Positions 9,032 through 17,551 of a stretch of DNA of 52,840 bases are shown in pieces (positions within the stretch are counted from its first letter, which is position 1; each line of letters begins with the position of its first letter). Origin of the DNA: Flavobacteriaceae bacterium CP2B (GTDB lineage Bacteria; Bacteroidota; Bacteroidia; Flavobacteriales; Flavobacteriaceae). The stretch is from assembly GCA_001683825.1 (NCBI GenBank), contig LXTR01000041.1, forward strand, positions 1-52,840. Direction: 5' to 3'. Made by a program: the position numbers and the translations under genes. The notes below the pieces were generated by a model. That model made no database searches and was not told the DNA's origin. It saw only the letters and a list, made by a program, of their open reading frames with translations.

Positions 9032-10893
9032 GGGGTGGGCTGCCAGATATTGTTTTCCAGGGCTATATCGGCCATGAGTTGGGAAGGGTCCAGGACTACC
9101 GCCTTGATATCGGATACGGGACGTTCCAGTTCGATGTCATAGGTGGGGTAGGCCCAGGGCCAATCGGCCAATACGTTCCGCTGGATGTTGGGATAGGGGT
9201 TTTCCTTTTCGCCCCGCATCATCTGCAGGGGGGCGTAGAAACTTTCCTGGCTGCCGTCAGCATATACCACCAGCAGGTCTACCGGCATGGGCATTAAGCC
9301 AATGCGTTCGAGCACAATCCTGCTTCCCCTGTCGGTTGGCACCACATCGCGCACACCATAGTCTATGGTGTTGGTAGTTTTGGTCCAATCCGTCAGGTAC
9401 CATCCCAGTTGCATGCCGGAGACTTTCTCGGCAGTGCGGATAAAATCATTGGGGGTGGGGTGGCGGAATTTAAAGGTATCGTAATAGCGACGTATGGTTT
9501 TCATAAGGTTTTCCTGCCCGATGACGTAGCCCAGTTGCGACAGGAAAATGGCCCCTTTGCTATAGGCAGAAACCCCATAGGCGAAATTGAGGTCATACCG
9601 GTCCGCGTGGGTCGACTGTGGCTGTTCTTTGCCCGATCGTACCAGGGCGTTATACCCCCGGTAGGTGTCTTCAAAAGGGTTAGATTTACCTTCCTCCATC
9701 AATTCGTTCATACAAAGGCTGGAGATAAACGTGGTGAAGCCCTCATCCATCCATTCGTGTTGGGTCTCATCGGTCGCGAGCACATGCTGGAACCAGGAAT
9801 GTGCCATTTCGTGAACCATGACCCCTACCAGGCTGCCAAATTTGCGTTCGCCGGTAATGAGCGTGCTCATGGCGTATTCCATGCCGCCATCGCCCCCCTG
9901 AACCACAGAATATTGCTCATAGGGGTAGGGCCCGATATTCCTGCTGAAAAAGCCCATGGCCTCGGCGGTTTTGGGTTGCAGGTTTTTCCAGTTTTCCAGG
10001 ATTTCGGGGTTGTTTTTGTAGAAAAAATGGAGGGTAGGGCCGTTTTCCACCTGAAGGGTGTCGTGGATGTAATCCGGGTCTGCAGCCCACATGAAATCGT
10101 GTACTTTGGGGGCTTTGAAATGCCAGGTTAGCGTTTTGCCCCTGGTTTTTTTCACCTTGCCCCCCGGGGCTTCATACCCGTGGCCAATTTCCTCTGGGTT
10201 TTGGAGATAGCCCGTACCACCTACGACATAGTCCTTGTCGAGGGTCAGCTTTACGTCAAAATCGGCCCACACGCCGTGGAACTCCCGGGCAATGTAGGAG
10301 TCGGCATGCCAGCCTTCAAAGTCGTATTCGGCTATTTTGGGGTACCACTGGCTCATGGAAAGCGCCACCCCTTCGGCATTGTTCCTCCCCGAACGCCGGA
10401 TTTGCAGGGGCACCTGCCCCTGAAAGGCCATGTCAAAGGTAGTCCTGGCACCGGGTCCTATGGGTTGGGCCAGGGGCACCACCAGGACGGTACCTTCCAG
10501 TTGGTACGTAAGCGGCTGTCCATCCTGGCTCAGGGATTCGGCCCGGAGGAAGCCCATTTCCCCCGGACTGAGCGCGGCGATACGGCTCTTTCCGTCTTCC
10601 ACCATCCTCCCGTCGGGGTCTTTGATGTTTTGCAGGCGTATGTCCATTTCACTCCCGGGCTGGAACGCGTTGAAATACATGTGGAAAAATACCCGGTCAA
10701 GCGTATCGGGCGAATTATTGGTATACACCAGCTTTTGGGTACCCGTATACCGGTAGGTGTCCGCATCCATGGCCACCTCCATGGTGTAGTCTGCGTGTTG
10801 TTGCCAATAGGCGGTGTTGTTTTGGGCAAAGAGGGGGCCCGTGAGGGCAAGCAGCACCCATAGGGCCCCTTTTATTCTGTACTCCATAGTCAT
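9028..10893 (-). CDS. M1 family metallopeptidase (secreted)
   Basis: A 621-residue protein with an N-terminal signal peptide (GALWVLLALTGPLFAQ). It has an N-terminal beta domain and the zinc site HEMAHSWFQH followed by a glutamate about 18 residues on in WMDEGFTTF, i.e. HExxH-x18-E of the gluzincins. The exopeptidase motif is present as GGMEYAMST (GxMEN-like with Y in place of N), so specificity may differ from classical aminopeptidase N. Only 3 bases separate it from the upstream subtilase gene, so both are probably co-transcribed and act in periplasmic or extracellular peptide breakdown. Confidence 0.92.
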   Translation of the reverse strand: MTMEYRIKGALWVLLALTGPLFAQNNTAYWQQHADYTMEVAMDADTYRYTGTQKLVYTNNSPDTLDRVFFHMYFNAFQPGSEMDIRLQNIKDPDGRMVEDGKSRIAALSPGEMGFLRAESLSQDGQPLTYQLEGTVLVVPLAQPIGPGARTTFDMAFQGQVPLQIRRSGRNNAEGVALSMSQWYPKIAEYDFEGWHADSYIAREFHGVWADFDVKLTLDKDYVVGGTGYLQNPEEIGHGYEAPGGKVKKTRGKTLTWHFKAPKVHDFMWAADPDYIHDTLQVENGPTLHFFYKNNPEILENWKNLQPKTAEAMGFFSRNIGPYPYEQYSVVQGGDGGMEYAMSTLITGERKFGSLVGVMVHEMAHSWFQHVLATDETQHEWMDEGFTTFISSLCMNELMEEGKSNPFEDTYRGYNALVRSGKEQPQSTHADRYDLNFAYGVSAYSKGAIFLSQLGYVIGQENLMKTIRRYYDTFKFRHPTPNDFIRTAEKVSGMQLGWYLTDWTKTTNTIDYGVRDVVPTDRGSRIVLERIGLMPMPVDLLVVYADGSQESFYAPLQMMRGEKENPYPNIQRNVLADWPWAYPTYDIELERPVSDIKAVVLDPSQLMADIALENNIWQPTP

Positions 10894-10896
10894 GGG

Positions 10897-12531
10897 TTAG
10901 ATTTTTACTTTTCCGTTGGCTACCTGGCTGGCCAGGATAAGGGCGTTGTAGGCGTTGGCCATTTTCCCCGACTTCGAAACCGTGTTAAAGGAGGCGGTAT
11001 GGTCTGCCTCCCCGGACAGGATCACGGCTGTTTTTGAGGTCAGCCCGGACCGCATGATGATATTCTTTACCTGGGCCGCGGACAATTTAGGGAAATAGGA
11101 GCGGATCAGTGCTGCCACCCCACTGATGGCCGGGGCGGCCATAGAGGTCCCCCCCTGGAACTCATACTTATTTCCGGGCATGGTGGAGTAGATTTCTCCC
11201 CCCGGGGCAAAAATATCTACGTTCAATGCGCCATAGTTGGAGAAGGAAGCTACCATTTCTGAGCCGTAATTGCTGGTAAGCGCCCCCACCGTTAAGACAT
11301 TGTCGGCAAATTCATTGATGAGGTCTTCAGAGTCGTTCGGGTAGTTCGGGTTTTCCGGTTGGTCTAAATCCAGGCCATCGTTCCCGGCGGCGTGTACAAA
11401 TAGCACGTCTTTCTCCCCGGCGTATTTGATGGCTTCGTATACCCACCCGGCATTGGGGGAAAAGGCTTTGCCAAAACTGGCATTGATGATAGAGGCGCCG
11501 TTGTCCACGGCATATCGGATCCCCAGGGCGATGTCCTTGTCGTATTCATCCCCATTGGGTACCGCACGGATAGCCATGATCTGCACATTATTGGCTACGC
11601 CGTCCACCCCGAGGCCGTTCTTGCGCTCAGCGGCGATAATCCCGGCCACGTGGGTCCCGTGCGACTCATCTTCTGCTATGGCCTGCGGGTTTCCGTTGCC
11701 ATAGCCCACATCGTTGAGGTCATAGGGGTCATCCCCCACGGTTTCCCTTCCATTGAAATCCACATTGAGGTGGTAGTTGAGTTTGTCTGTGAAATAGGTG
11801 ACCCCGTCATTGAGTTGTTCGATCACTTCGGGGATACTATCCCTAAAATTGTACATCTGCATCAGGACCGCCACATGTTGTTGCATCTCGGGGTCCTCAG
11901 AATCTATGGCCATCACGTCGTTTTTGGTGTAGGAATCCTTTCCCAGGTGGGATTTTACCGCGGCGTCCGCGGTTTTTACGGCCAGCAGGATCTGGGAGTA
12001 ACGCTCCTTATTGCTGGTGGTTTCTGCCCTTTCGGATTCCAGTTTTTCCCTGGCCCTGGCTTGCAGGTCGGCATCGCCCAGGCCCAGGCGCAGAATCCGG
12101 GTATATTCCAACTGTTCATTGTAGGAGTTCCCCAGGAAGTTGTATCCGTGAATATCGTCCACGTAGCCATTGCCATCGTCGTCTTTCCCGTTCCCGGCTA
12201 CTTCCCTGGTATTGGTCCATAGGTTGTCGTCCAGGTCCTCGTGTTCCAGGTCTAGGCCTGAATCGAGCACCGCCACGATCACGGGCTTTCCCTTGAGGTC
12301 TTTGATAAGTTCTTCATATGCCTTATCCACGCTCATGCCGGGAATGGTATCGGTAAGAAGGTCGGCATGGCCCCAGGTTTTTTTCTCCTGCTCGCTCAGG
12401 TCGGATATTTTCAGGGGGACGGTATCGATGTTCTCAATGGGGGTTGAGACCATTGTGATGCTGCCGCAGCCCATCAGGATAAGGGTGGCCCCTAAGAGGC
12501 CTGAAATCATGGGTAAGGATTTTATTCTCAT
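10897..12531 (-). CDS. S8 family subtilisin-like serine protease, lipoprotein
   Basis: 544 residues with a lipoprotein signal peptide (lipobox LMGC near residue 22). The catalytic triad is visible: Asp in VAVLDSGLDLEHEDL, His in ESHGTHVAGIIA, and Ser in GGTSMAAPAISG. A 130-residue insertion rich in charged residues lies between Asp and His, as is common in flavobacterial subtilases. It is expected to be anchored to the cell envelope and to degrade proteins. It is downstream of the SMP-30-like gene and immediately upstream of the M1 peptidase gene. Confidence 0.92.
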   Translation of the reverse strand: MRIKSLPMISGLLGATLILMGCGSITMVSTPIENIDTVPLKISDLSEQEKKTWGHADLLTDTIPGMSVDKAYEELIKDLKGKPVIVAVLDSGLDLEHEDLDDNLWTNTREVAGNGKDDDGNGYVDDIHGYNFLGNSYNEQLEYTRILRLGLGDADLQARAREKLESERAETTSNKERYSQILLAVKTADAAVKSHLGKDSYTKNDVMAIDSEDPEMQQHVAVLMQMYNFRDSIPEVIEQLNDGVTYFTDKLNYHLNVDFNGRETVGDDPYDLNDVGYGNGNPQAIAEDESHGTHVAGIIAAERKNGLGVDGVANNVQIMAIRAVPNGDEYDKDIALGIRYAVDNGASIINASFGKAFSPNAGWVYEAIKYAGEKDVLFVHAAGNDGLDLDQPENPNYPNDSEDLINEFADNVLTVGALTSNYGSEMVASFSNYGALNVDIFAPGGEIYSTMPGNKYEFQGGTSMAAPAISGVAALIRSYFPKLSAAQVKNIIMRSGLTSKTAVILSGEADHTASFNTVSKSGKMANAYNALILASQVANGKVKI

Positions 12532-12538
12532 AAGATTG

Positions 12539-13444
12539 CTATTTTAATTGATGTATTTGTGCATAATAACTACCGGGCTCGGGGGCGCTAAAGGATTCTA
12601 TACACCCCCGGTCTGCCATGGTAACGAAACAACGTTTCCCATCGGCGCCGCCAAAGGTAATGTTTGAAGGTTTTTTCCCTTTCAACCGGAACTCCCCGAG
12701 CACTTTGCCCCGGGGTGAGACCATGGCCACGGTCCCTTTGCCATAGCGCGCAATGTACAAATTTCCTTTGCGATCGCAACGCATGCCATCGAGACCGTGA
12801 TCTTCAAAACGGATCAGGATACGCTTATTGGCGGGAAGCCCATCCTGCCCGATATCGTACTGCCAGACGGTTCTTTGTACAGATTCGTTTACATACAGCT
12901 TCTCACCGCCCGGGCTTACCTCTATCCCGTTGGTGGTCCCCATACCGGATTCAAGGAGGCGTATTTTCCGGTCTGGCCCCACCATCCAAAGCTGCCCGGT
13001 ACTGTCGGCCCATTTGGGGTCGCTCAGGTAGATGGCTCCTTTGGGGCCGATGGCCAGGTCGTTGGGCTGGTTCATGCGGCTGTCTTCCGCCCAGACCTCG
13101 GGCGTATGCTGGCCGTTGGAGACGCGGTACAGCCGGTGTGCCATGTAATCGGCAATAAACATGTTCCCGGAAGTATCAAAGCGTATGCCATTTCCAATAC
13201 TGCCTTCGGGCAGGCTTAGGAAAATTTCCGCCCGCCCGTCGGGGCGCACCCTTCCAATGGTCCCTTGCCTTTGGTAGTTGACCGCGTACAGATCGCCTTC
13301 GGCATTTACCGCCGGGCCTTCTATCCCTTCGGTAAAGGCGAATTCAGGGGTAAAATCGCGGCTATGGCGTTTTGCGGTACTACAGGACACCGTCAAAACG
13401 ATCACAAGGGCCATTGTGCAAATACTACTTGAAAATCTCATCAA
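12539..13444 (-). CDS. SMP-30/gluconolactonase-like beta-propeller lipoprotein
   Basis: 301 residues with a lipoprotein signal peptide (lipobox TVSC near residue 21). The body is a six-bladed propeller of the SMP-30/gluconolaconase/LRE type: TEGIEGPAVNAEGDLYAVN, NGIRFDTSGNMFIADY, QPNDLAIGPKGAIYLSDP, TNGIEVSPGGEKLYVNES and DGMRCDRKGNLYIAR supply the metal-binding and blade motifs. The family hydrolyses sugar lactones or related esters. The start (13444 or 13441) overlaps the end of the MBL hydrolase gene by about 20 bp, which indicates one operon. Confidence 0.88.
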   Translation of the reverse strand: MMRFSSSICTMALVIVLTVSCSTAKRHSRDFTPEFAFTEGIEGPAVNAEGDLYAVNYQRQGTIGRVRPDGRAEIFLSLPEGSIGNGIRFDTSGNMFIADYMAHRLYRVSNGQHTPEVWAEDSRMNQPNDLAIGPKGAIYLSDPKWADSTGQLWMVGPDRKIRLLESGMGTTNGIEVSPGGEKLYVNESVQRTVWQYDIGQDGLPANKRILIRFEDHGLDGMRCDRKGNLYIARYGKGTVAMVSPRGKVLGEFRLKGKKPSNITFGGADGKRCFVTMADRGCIESFSAPEPGSYYAQIHQLK

Positions 13445-14285
13445 AGGTGAAGGTTTTATCGAGCCGAACCCCTTTATCGGTATGTTTTACGGTACACACC
13501 TCATGATGGGCATCGTGCTCCAGGAACAGGTAATACCCCTCTGTCGCGGCCTTTTCCAGAAAGGCGGCCTTCTCTTTCAGGGTAAGCAGCGGGCGGGTAT
13601 CGAACCCCATGACGTACGGCAGGGGGATATGCCCAACGGTGGGCAGCAGGTCGGCCATGAACACCAGGGTTTTTCCTTTATGCCGTATATGCGGGAGCAT
13701 TTGTTTATCGGTGTGCCCGTCCACAAACAGGATACCGAACCCCAGGGGGCTTTCCGGGAGGTACGCCGGCGCTACCGGGCTGATATACCGCAACTGCCCG
13801 CATTCCTGCATGGGCAGCAGGTTTTCACTGAGAAAAGAGGCTTTTTCCCGGGCATTGGGGTGCAGCGCCCACTCCCAATGGTCTTTGTTGGTCCAATAGG
13901 AGGCATTGTTAAATGCGGGTTCATAGCCCGTACGATCCTTGTTCCATTGTATCCCGCCGCCGCAATGGTCAAAATGCAGGTGGGTCAGGAAAACATCGGT
14001 GATATCATCTTTAGCAAACCCGTATTGCTTCAGGGAAGACTCCAGGCTGTAATTCCCCCATCGGTAATAGTAACTGAAAAATTTTTCCGATTGCTTGTTC
14101 CCAAGTCCGTTATCAATGAGAATCAGGCGTTTTCCATCCTCGATCAGCAGGCAACGGGCCGCCATATCGATCATGTTGTTGGCATCGGCGGGGTTGGTCC
14201 GGTTCCAAAGAGATTTGGGCACCACGCCGAACATGGCGCCTCCGTCAAGTTTGAAATTTCCGGTCTCTATGGGGTATAGGGTCAT
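13425..14285 (-). CDS. MBL-fold metallo-hydrolase
   Basis: The 286-residue protein has the metallo-beta-lactamase signature THLHFDHCGG near residue 105. Further ligands are in DGHTDKQMLPHI and LEHDAHHE. The N-terminal half resembles quinolone/lactone-type MBL hydrolases rather than beta-lactamases. It is intracellular (no signal peptide visible) and is the first gene of a leftward run with the SMP-30-like protein, subtilase and M1 peptidase. The substrate is unknown; a lactone or thioester is plausible. Confidence 0.88.
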   Translation of the reverse strand: MTLYPIETGNFKLDGGAMFGVVPKSLWNRTNPADANNMIDMAARCLLIEDGKRLILIDNGLGNKQSEKFFSYYYRWGNYSLESSLKQYGFAKDDITDVFLTHLHFDHCGGGIQWNKDRTGYEPAFNNASYWTNKDHWEWALHPNAREKASFLSENLLPMQECGQLRYISPVAPAYLPESPLGFGILFVDGHTDKQMLPHIRHKGKTLVFMADLLPTVGHIPLPYVMGFDTRPLLTLKEKAAFLEKAATEGYYLFLEHDAHHEVCTVKHTDKGVRLDKTFTFDEIFK

Positions 14286-14339
14286 TCCTGATCGGGTGAA
14301 AGGAGGGTAAATGTACTAAATGTAGCAGGGAAACAGCCC

Positions 14340-16586
14340 TTAAGGGTTATTTTTTAACAGCTTATGGGGAATTTCTGAAGGTTGCAGCAGGTTGTGGAGC
14401 AATTGCCCGAAATAGATCATCGCCTTGATCTCGCGCACGCCCAGCAGGCGTTCTTTTTTAAGGATCAGCATGGCCCGGCCATTAGACTCCACATGGTAAT
14501 ACGGGTGGCTTTCCAGGAAGAGCACCAGTTCATCCGTAAACAGTTCGCGGATGGCCCCGCTGTCTTCCCCGCTGAGGTAAAAGCGCTTGTTGAAATCGGG
14601 GTGGTGGTCAATGTCGATATCCTTATAGCCCGCCAGGCCGTAGAGCATTTGCAGCAGCCCCTCCTTGTCCAATGTAAAGACGGGGATAGTCCTTTTCAGC
14701 GGGAGGTGCATCACGGTGGCCTTTACTACCTCGCGGGCGATGAAGGCCCCTTCGGTAAACTCAAGGTCGAACACGCAACTGCCGTTTTTTTGGTCGGAAA
14801 GGCGGTTGTAGCGGTAGCGGATTTCGCGGGTTTTAAAAAACAGAAAATCGTCGAGGAAGCCGGTGTCCCGGCTTTTGTTGGCCCTGTAGTCCCAATGGTA
14901 ATCCTCGGCCGTGGCTTTGAGGTCCTCCTGCCGCTGGGTAAAATAGTCTTCTATGGGTTTCAGGCTGGCCCAGGGGAGTATTTTGCGCAGGGCGAAGGGA
15001 TGGCTGGAATCCGTTTCGTGTTTATCCAGGCCGATGACCTCCATACTGCCACCCTTTTTGGCAAAGGCTTCTTTGTAGGTTTCCAGTCCTTCCATCACGG
15101 TGTCATCCACAAAATTGCACATGGAAAAGTCCAGGACCACGTCTTCACGCTCGGGGATCACGTCCAGTTTGTTCTTTAGTTTGTAGAAGTTCAGGAAGCT
15201 GCAGAAGTATTTTACGCTAATGTAATAGGTCCCCCAGCCGCCTTCTTTAAACATCAGGATGTTGGGTTTTATCAGGTGGCTGAGGAATAGCGAAACACTA
15301 CGGTTAAGGGCCACATGGATGAGGAAACTCACCAGGATACCCACGGCGATCCCCGTAATAAGGTTGGTAAAGAGCGTGGTCACCAGGGTCGACAGGAAGA
15401 TGGCCAGCGATTCTTTCCCCACTTGCGCAACCTTCTTAAAGGCATTCGGGGTGGCGAGTTTGTAGCCCGTATACACCAGGATGGCGGCCAGGGCCGACAG
15501 GGGGATCTTTCGCAGCTGTTCTTCGAAAAGCAGGACAAAAACCAGCAGGAAAAGGGCGTGGAAAAAGTTACCCGAACGGTTGGTGGCACCGTTGTTCACA
15601 TTTACGGAACTCCGCGCGATCACGGTGACCACATTCAGCCCCCCCAGAAACCCGCTTAGGGTGGTGGCGGCCCCCAGGGCTTTCAGGTCTTTGTTCACGT
15701 TGGAACGACGGCTCTGCGGGTCCAGTTTGTCTATGGCCTTGATACTCAGCAAAGATTCAATGCTCGCGATCAGGGTGATGCCAAACACAGCCATGAAAAA
15801 TTCGGGCCTGAGCGCCTTCCCAAAATCGGGGAAGGCCAGGTTTGACGTAATGTTTTCGGGGATACGCACCAGGAAGGATGGCTGCATGGGAAAGGGAGAC
15901 CCGAACGCCAGATAGGTATAGTGCACCCCTACGGAAAGGATCAGGATCCACATGGGCGCCGGGATCCCATGGAGGTAGGGGTTCCTTATCCTATGGTGGA
16001 AAAACATGATCAGGAGGCTTAGCAACCCAATGGCCAGGGCGAAAAGGACGCTGGTATCCGCGCTGTGGACAGAATTCCAAAACGCCTGGGGTATCTGGGC
16101 GAGGAGGGCGACAATGCCGCCCTTACTACCCATATTGCCGATCATGATATGGAACTGTTTCGCCAGGATCCCGATGCCTATAGCCGCCAGCATCCCTTCT
16201 ATAGCCGAGGCCGGAAAGAAATCGGCCAAACGCCCCATTTTGGCAAACCCCATGAGGATCATCAACAGCCCTGAGACCACAACGGCCGCCAGGGTAAAGA
16301 GGTATCCCTGGTACATATCGCCCTGCCCCAGGGTTGTTATGGCACCCAGCAAGACAATGACCATACCATTGCCAGGCCCTGAGATGGTCACATAGGAGCC
16401 TCCCAGCAGCGATACCACCAGGCCCCCGGCCACGGCGGCAATCACCCCCGAAATGGGGGGCGCCTCCGAAGCCAGGGCCAGGCCTAGGGCCAGCGGCAGG
16501 GCGATCAGGGAGACCACAAAGCCTGAAAAAATGTTTTTCGGCAACTGGTTCAGCCTCGTGCTATTTTTTTGCTTCCTTGCGTTCAC
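14340..16586 (-). CDS. SulP family anion transporter with STAS-like domain
   Basis: 748 residues starting at a GTG that overlaps the stop of the upstream USP-like gene as GTGA. Residues about 15-430 contain the many hydrophobic helices and motifs of SulP transporters (NIFSGFVVSLIALPLALGLA, SGPGNGMVIVLLG, SIESLLSIKAIDKLDP, and a GLNVVTVIARSSVNVNNGA segment). Residues about 470-560 resemble a STAS domain, followed by about 190 residues of unclear function. SulP proteins move sulfate, bicarbonate or related anions across the inner membrane. The paired stress-protein-like gene suggests regulated anion or bicarbonate uptake. Confidence 0.9.
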   Translation of the reverse strand: MNARKQKNSTRLNQLPKNIFSGFVVSLIALPLALGLALASEAPPISGVIAAVAGGLVVSLLGGSYVTISGPGNGMVIVLLGAITTLGQGDMYQGYLFTLAAVVVSGLLMILMGFAKMGRLADFFPASAIEGMLAAIGIGILAKQFHIMIGNMGSKGGIVALLAQIPQAFWNSVHSADTSVLFALAIGLLSLLIMFFHHRIRNPYLHGIPAPMWILILSVGVHYTYLAFGSPFPMQPSFLVRIPENITSNLAFPDFGKALRPEFFMAVFGITLIASIESLLSIKAIDKLDPQSRRSNVNKDLKALGAATTLSGFLGGLNVVTVIARSSVNVNNGATNRSGNFFHALFLLVFVLLFEEQLRKIPLSALAAILVYTGYKLATPNAFKKVAQVGKESLAIFLSTLVTTLFTNLITGIAVGILVSFLIHVALNRSVSLFLSHLIKPNILMFKEGGWGTYYISVKYFCSFLNFYKLKNKLDVIPEREDVVLDFSMCNFVDDTVMEGLETYKEAFAKKGGSMEVIGLDKHETDSSHPFALRKILPWASLKPIEDYFTQRQEDLKATAEDYHWDYRANKSRDTGFLDDFLFFKTREIRYRYNRLSDQKNGSCVFDLEFTEGAFIAREVVKATVMHLPLKRTIPVFTLDKEGLLQMLYGLAGYKDIDIDHHPDFNKRFYLSGEDSGAIRELFTDELVLFLESHPYYHVESNGRAMLILKKERLLGVREIKAMIYFGQLLHNLLQPSEIPHKLLKNNP

Positions 16587-17440
16587 GTTTTTTTACGGAT
16601 TATCAGTACGTCCGTGGGAAGGTCAGACAGGATATATTCAATATCGTGTGTAAAAACACGGTCGAACAAGCCCGATTTTGCCGGGGCGTTCATCACCAGC
16701 AAATCGGCCCGTACCACTTCGGCATAGTGCCCTATGGAGTAGCCCCTTTTACCGAAAATGCTCTGGGTTTTAACTTTGATCCCCCGCAGGTGTTCTGCGG
16801 GCAGGTTCCCGATGATCTTACGCACTCGTGATTCTTCCCTCCATTTCAGGCGTTCTTTAATGATGGCGGCCTTTTTCAGGGTGCGGTCGTCTTCCACGCT
16901 GACATGGATTTCTTTCTGGCGGATCTCCTCCACCACGGTAATCTGCCTGGCGCCCAGCACATGGGCGGCATAGAAGGCCATAGCGATCGCGTATGGGGTC
17001 TCTGGGGCATCCAGCCCGTTCACCACCAGGTGTTGGCAGGGCACCCGAACGTCAGAAGGCTTTATCAGCAACAGCACTGAACAGTGTACTTTCCGGGTGA
17101 GTTTGCGTGCAATGCTCCCCACATAGAAACGGAACAGGGTTTCATGCTGTACCGCGCCCAGGACCAGCAGGTCTATGCCGAACTCCCTGCACGCCCTGAG
17201 GATGGTGGGGATGGGCTTGCCTTCCCGCCAATGGGTCTCAATGACCACATCGGGGTACTGGACCCCGGCAAGGACCTCAACCATCCTGTTTTCTTTCTCC
17301 GGGGTATGCTCCCCCACATGCAGGAGGATCAATTTTGCCCCAAAAAAGTGAGCGATCCTGGCGGTCTCCATCAGGTTGATGTCCAGTTTGGGTGAAAAGG
17401 CGAAGCCAAACAAAAGGGTTCTGAACGGTTGAAAGGTCAT
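16583..17440 (-). CDS. Universal stress protein-like protein (tandem USP domains)
   Basis: I chose the ATG at 17440 (MTFQPFRTLLFGFAFS), because the preceding 11 residues look non-native. The 285 residues form two alpha/beta segments of the UspA fold: the first contains LILLHVGEH and LLVLGAVQHETLFRFYVGS, with a GS-type nucleotide loop, and the second ends in ADLLVMNAPAKSGLFDRVF and PTDVLIIRKKT. It precedes and overlaps the SulP transporter gene, so a role in controlling that transporter is inferred. No catalytic function is expected. Confidence 0.8.
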   Translation of the reverse strand: MTFQPFRTLLFGFAFSPKLDINLMETARIAHFFGAKLILLHVGEHTPEKENRMVEVLAGVQYPDVVIETHWREGKPIPTILRACREFGIDLLVLGAVQHETLFRFYVGSIARKLTRKVHCSVLLLIKPSDVRVPCQHLVVNGLDAPETPYAIAMAFYAAHVLGARQITVVEEIRQKEIHVSVEDDRTLKKAAIIKERLKWREESRVRKIIGNLPAEHLRGIKVKTQSIFGKRGYSIGHYAEVVRADLLVMNAPAKSGLFDRVFTHDIEYILSDLPTDVLIIRKKT

Positions 17441-17551
17441 GTAATCCGGCAGCTTTAGGGCCCAATATACCACATTACAAACGAAAAGGCCTCCCGGGGG
17501 GGAAATGTCTCCCGATTAAAATAAAAGCGTTAAATTTCCAAAAATTACTGT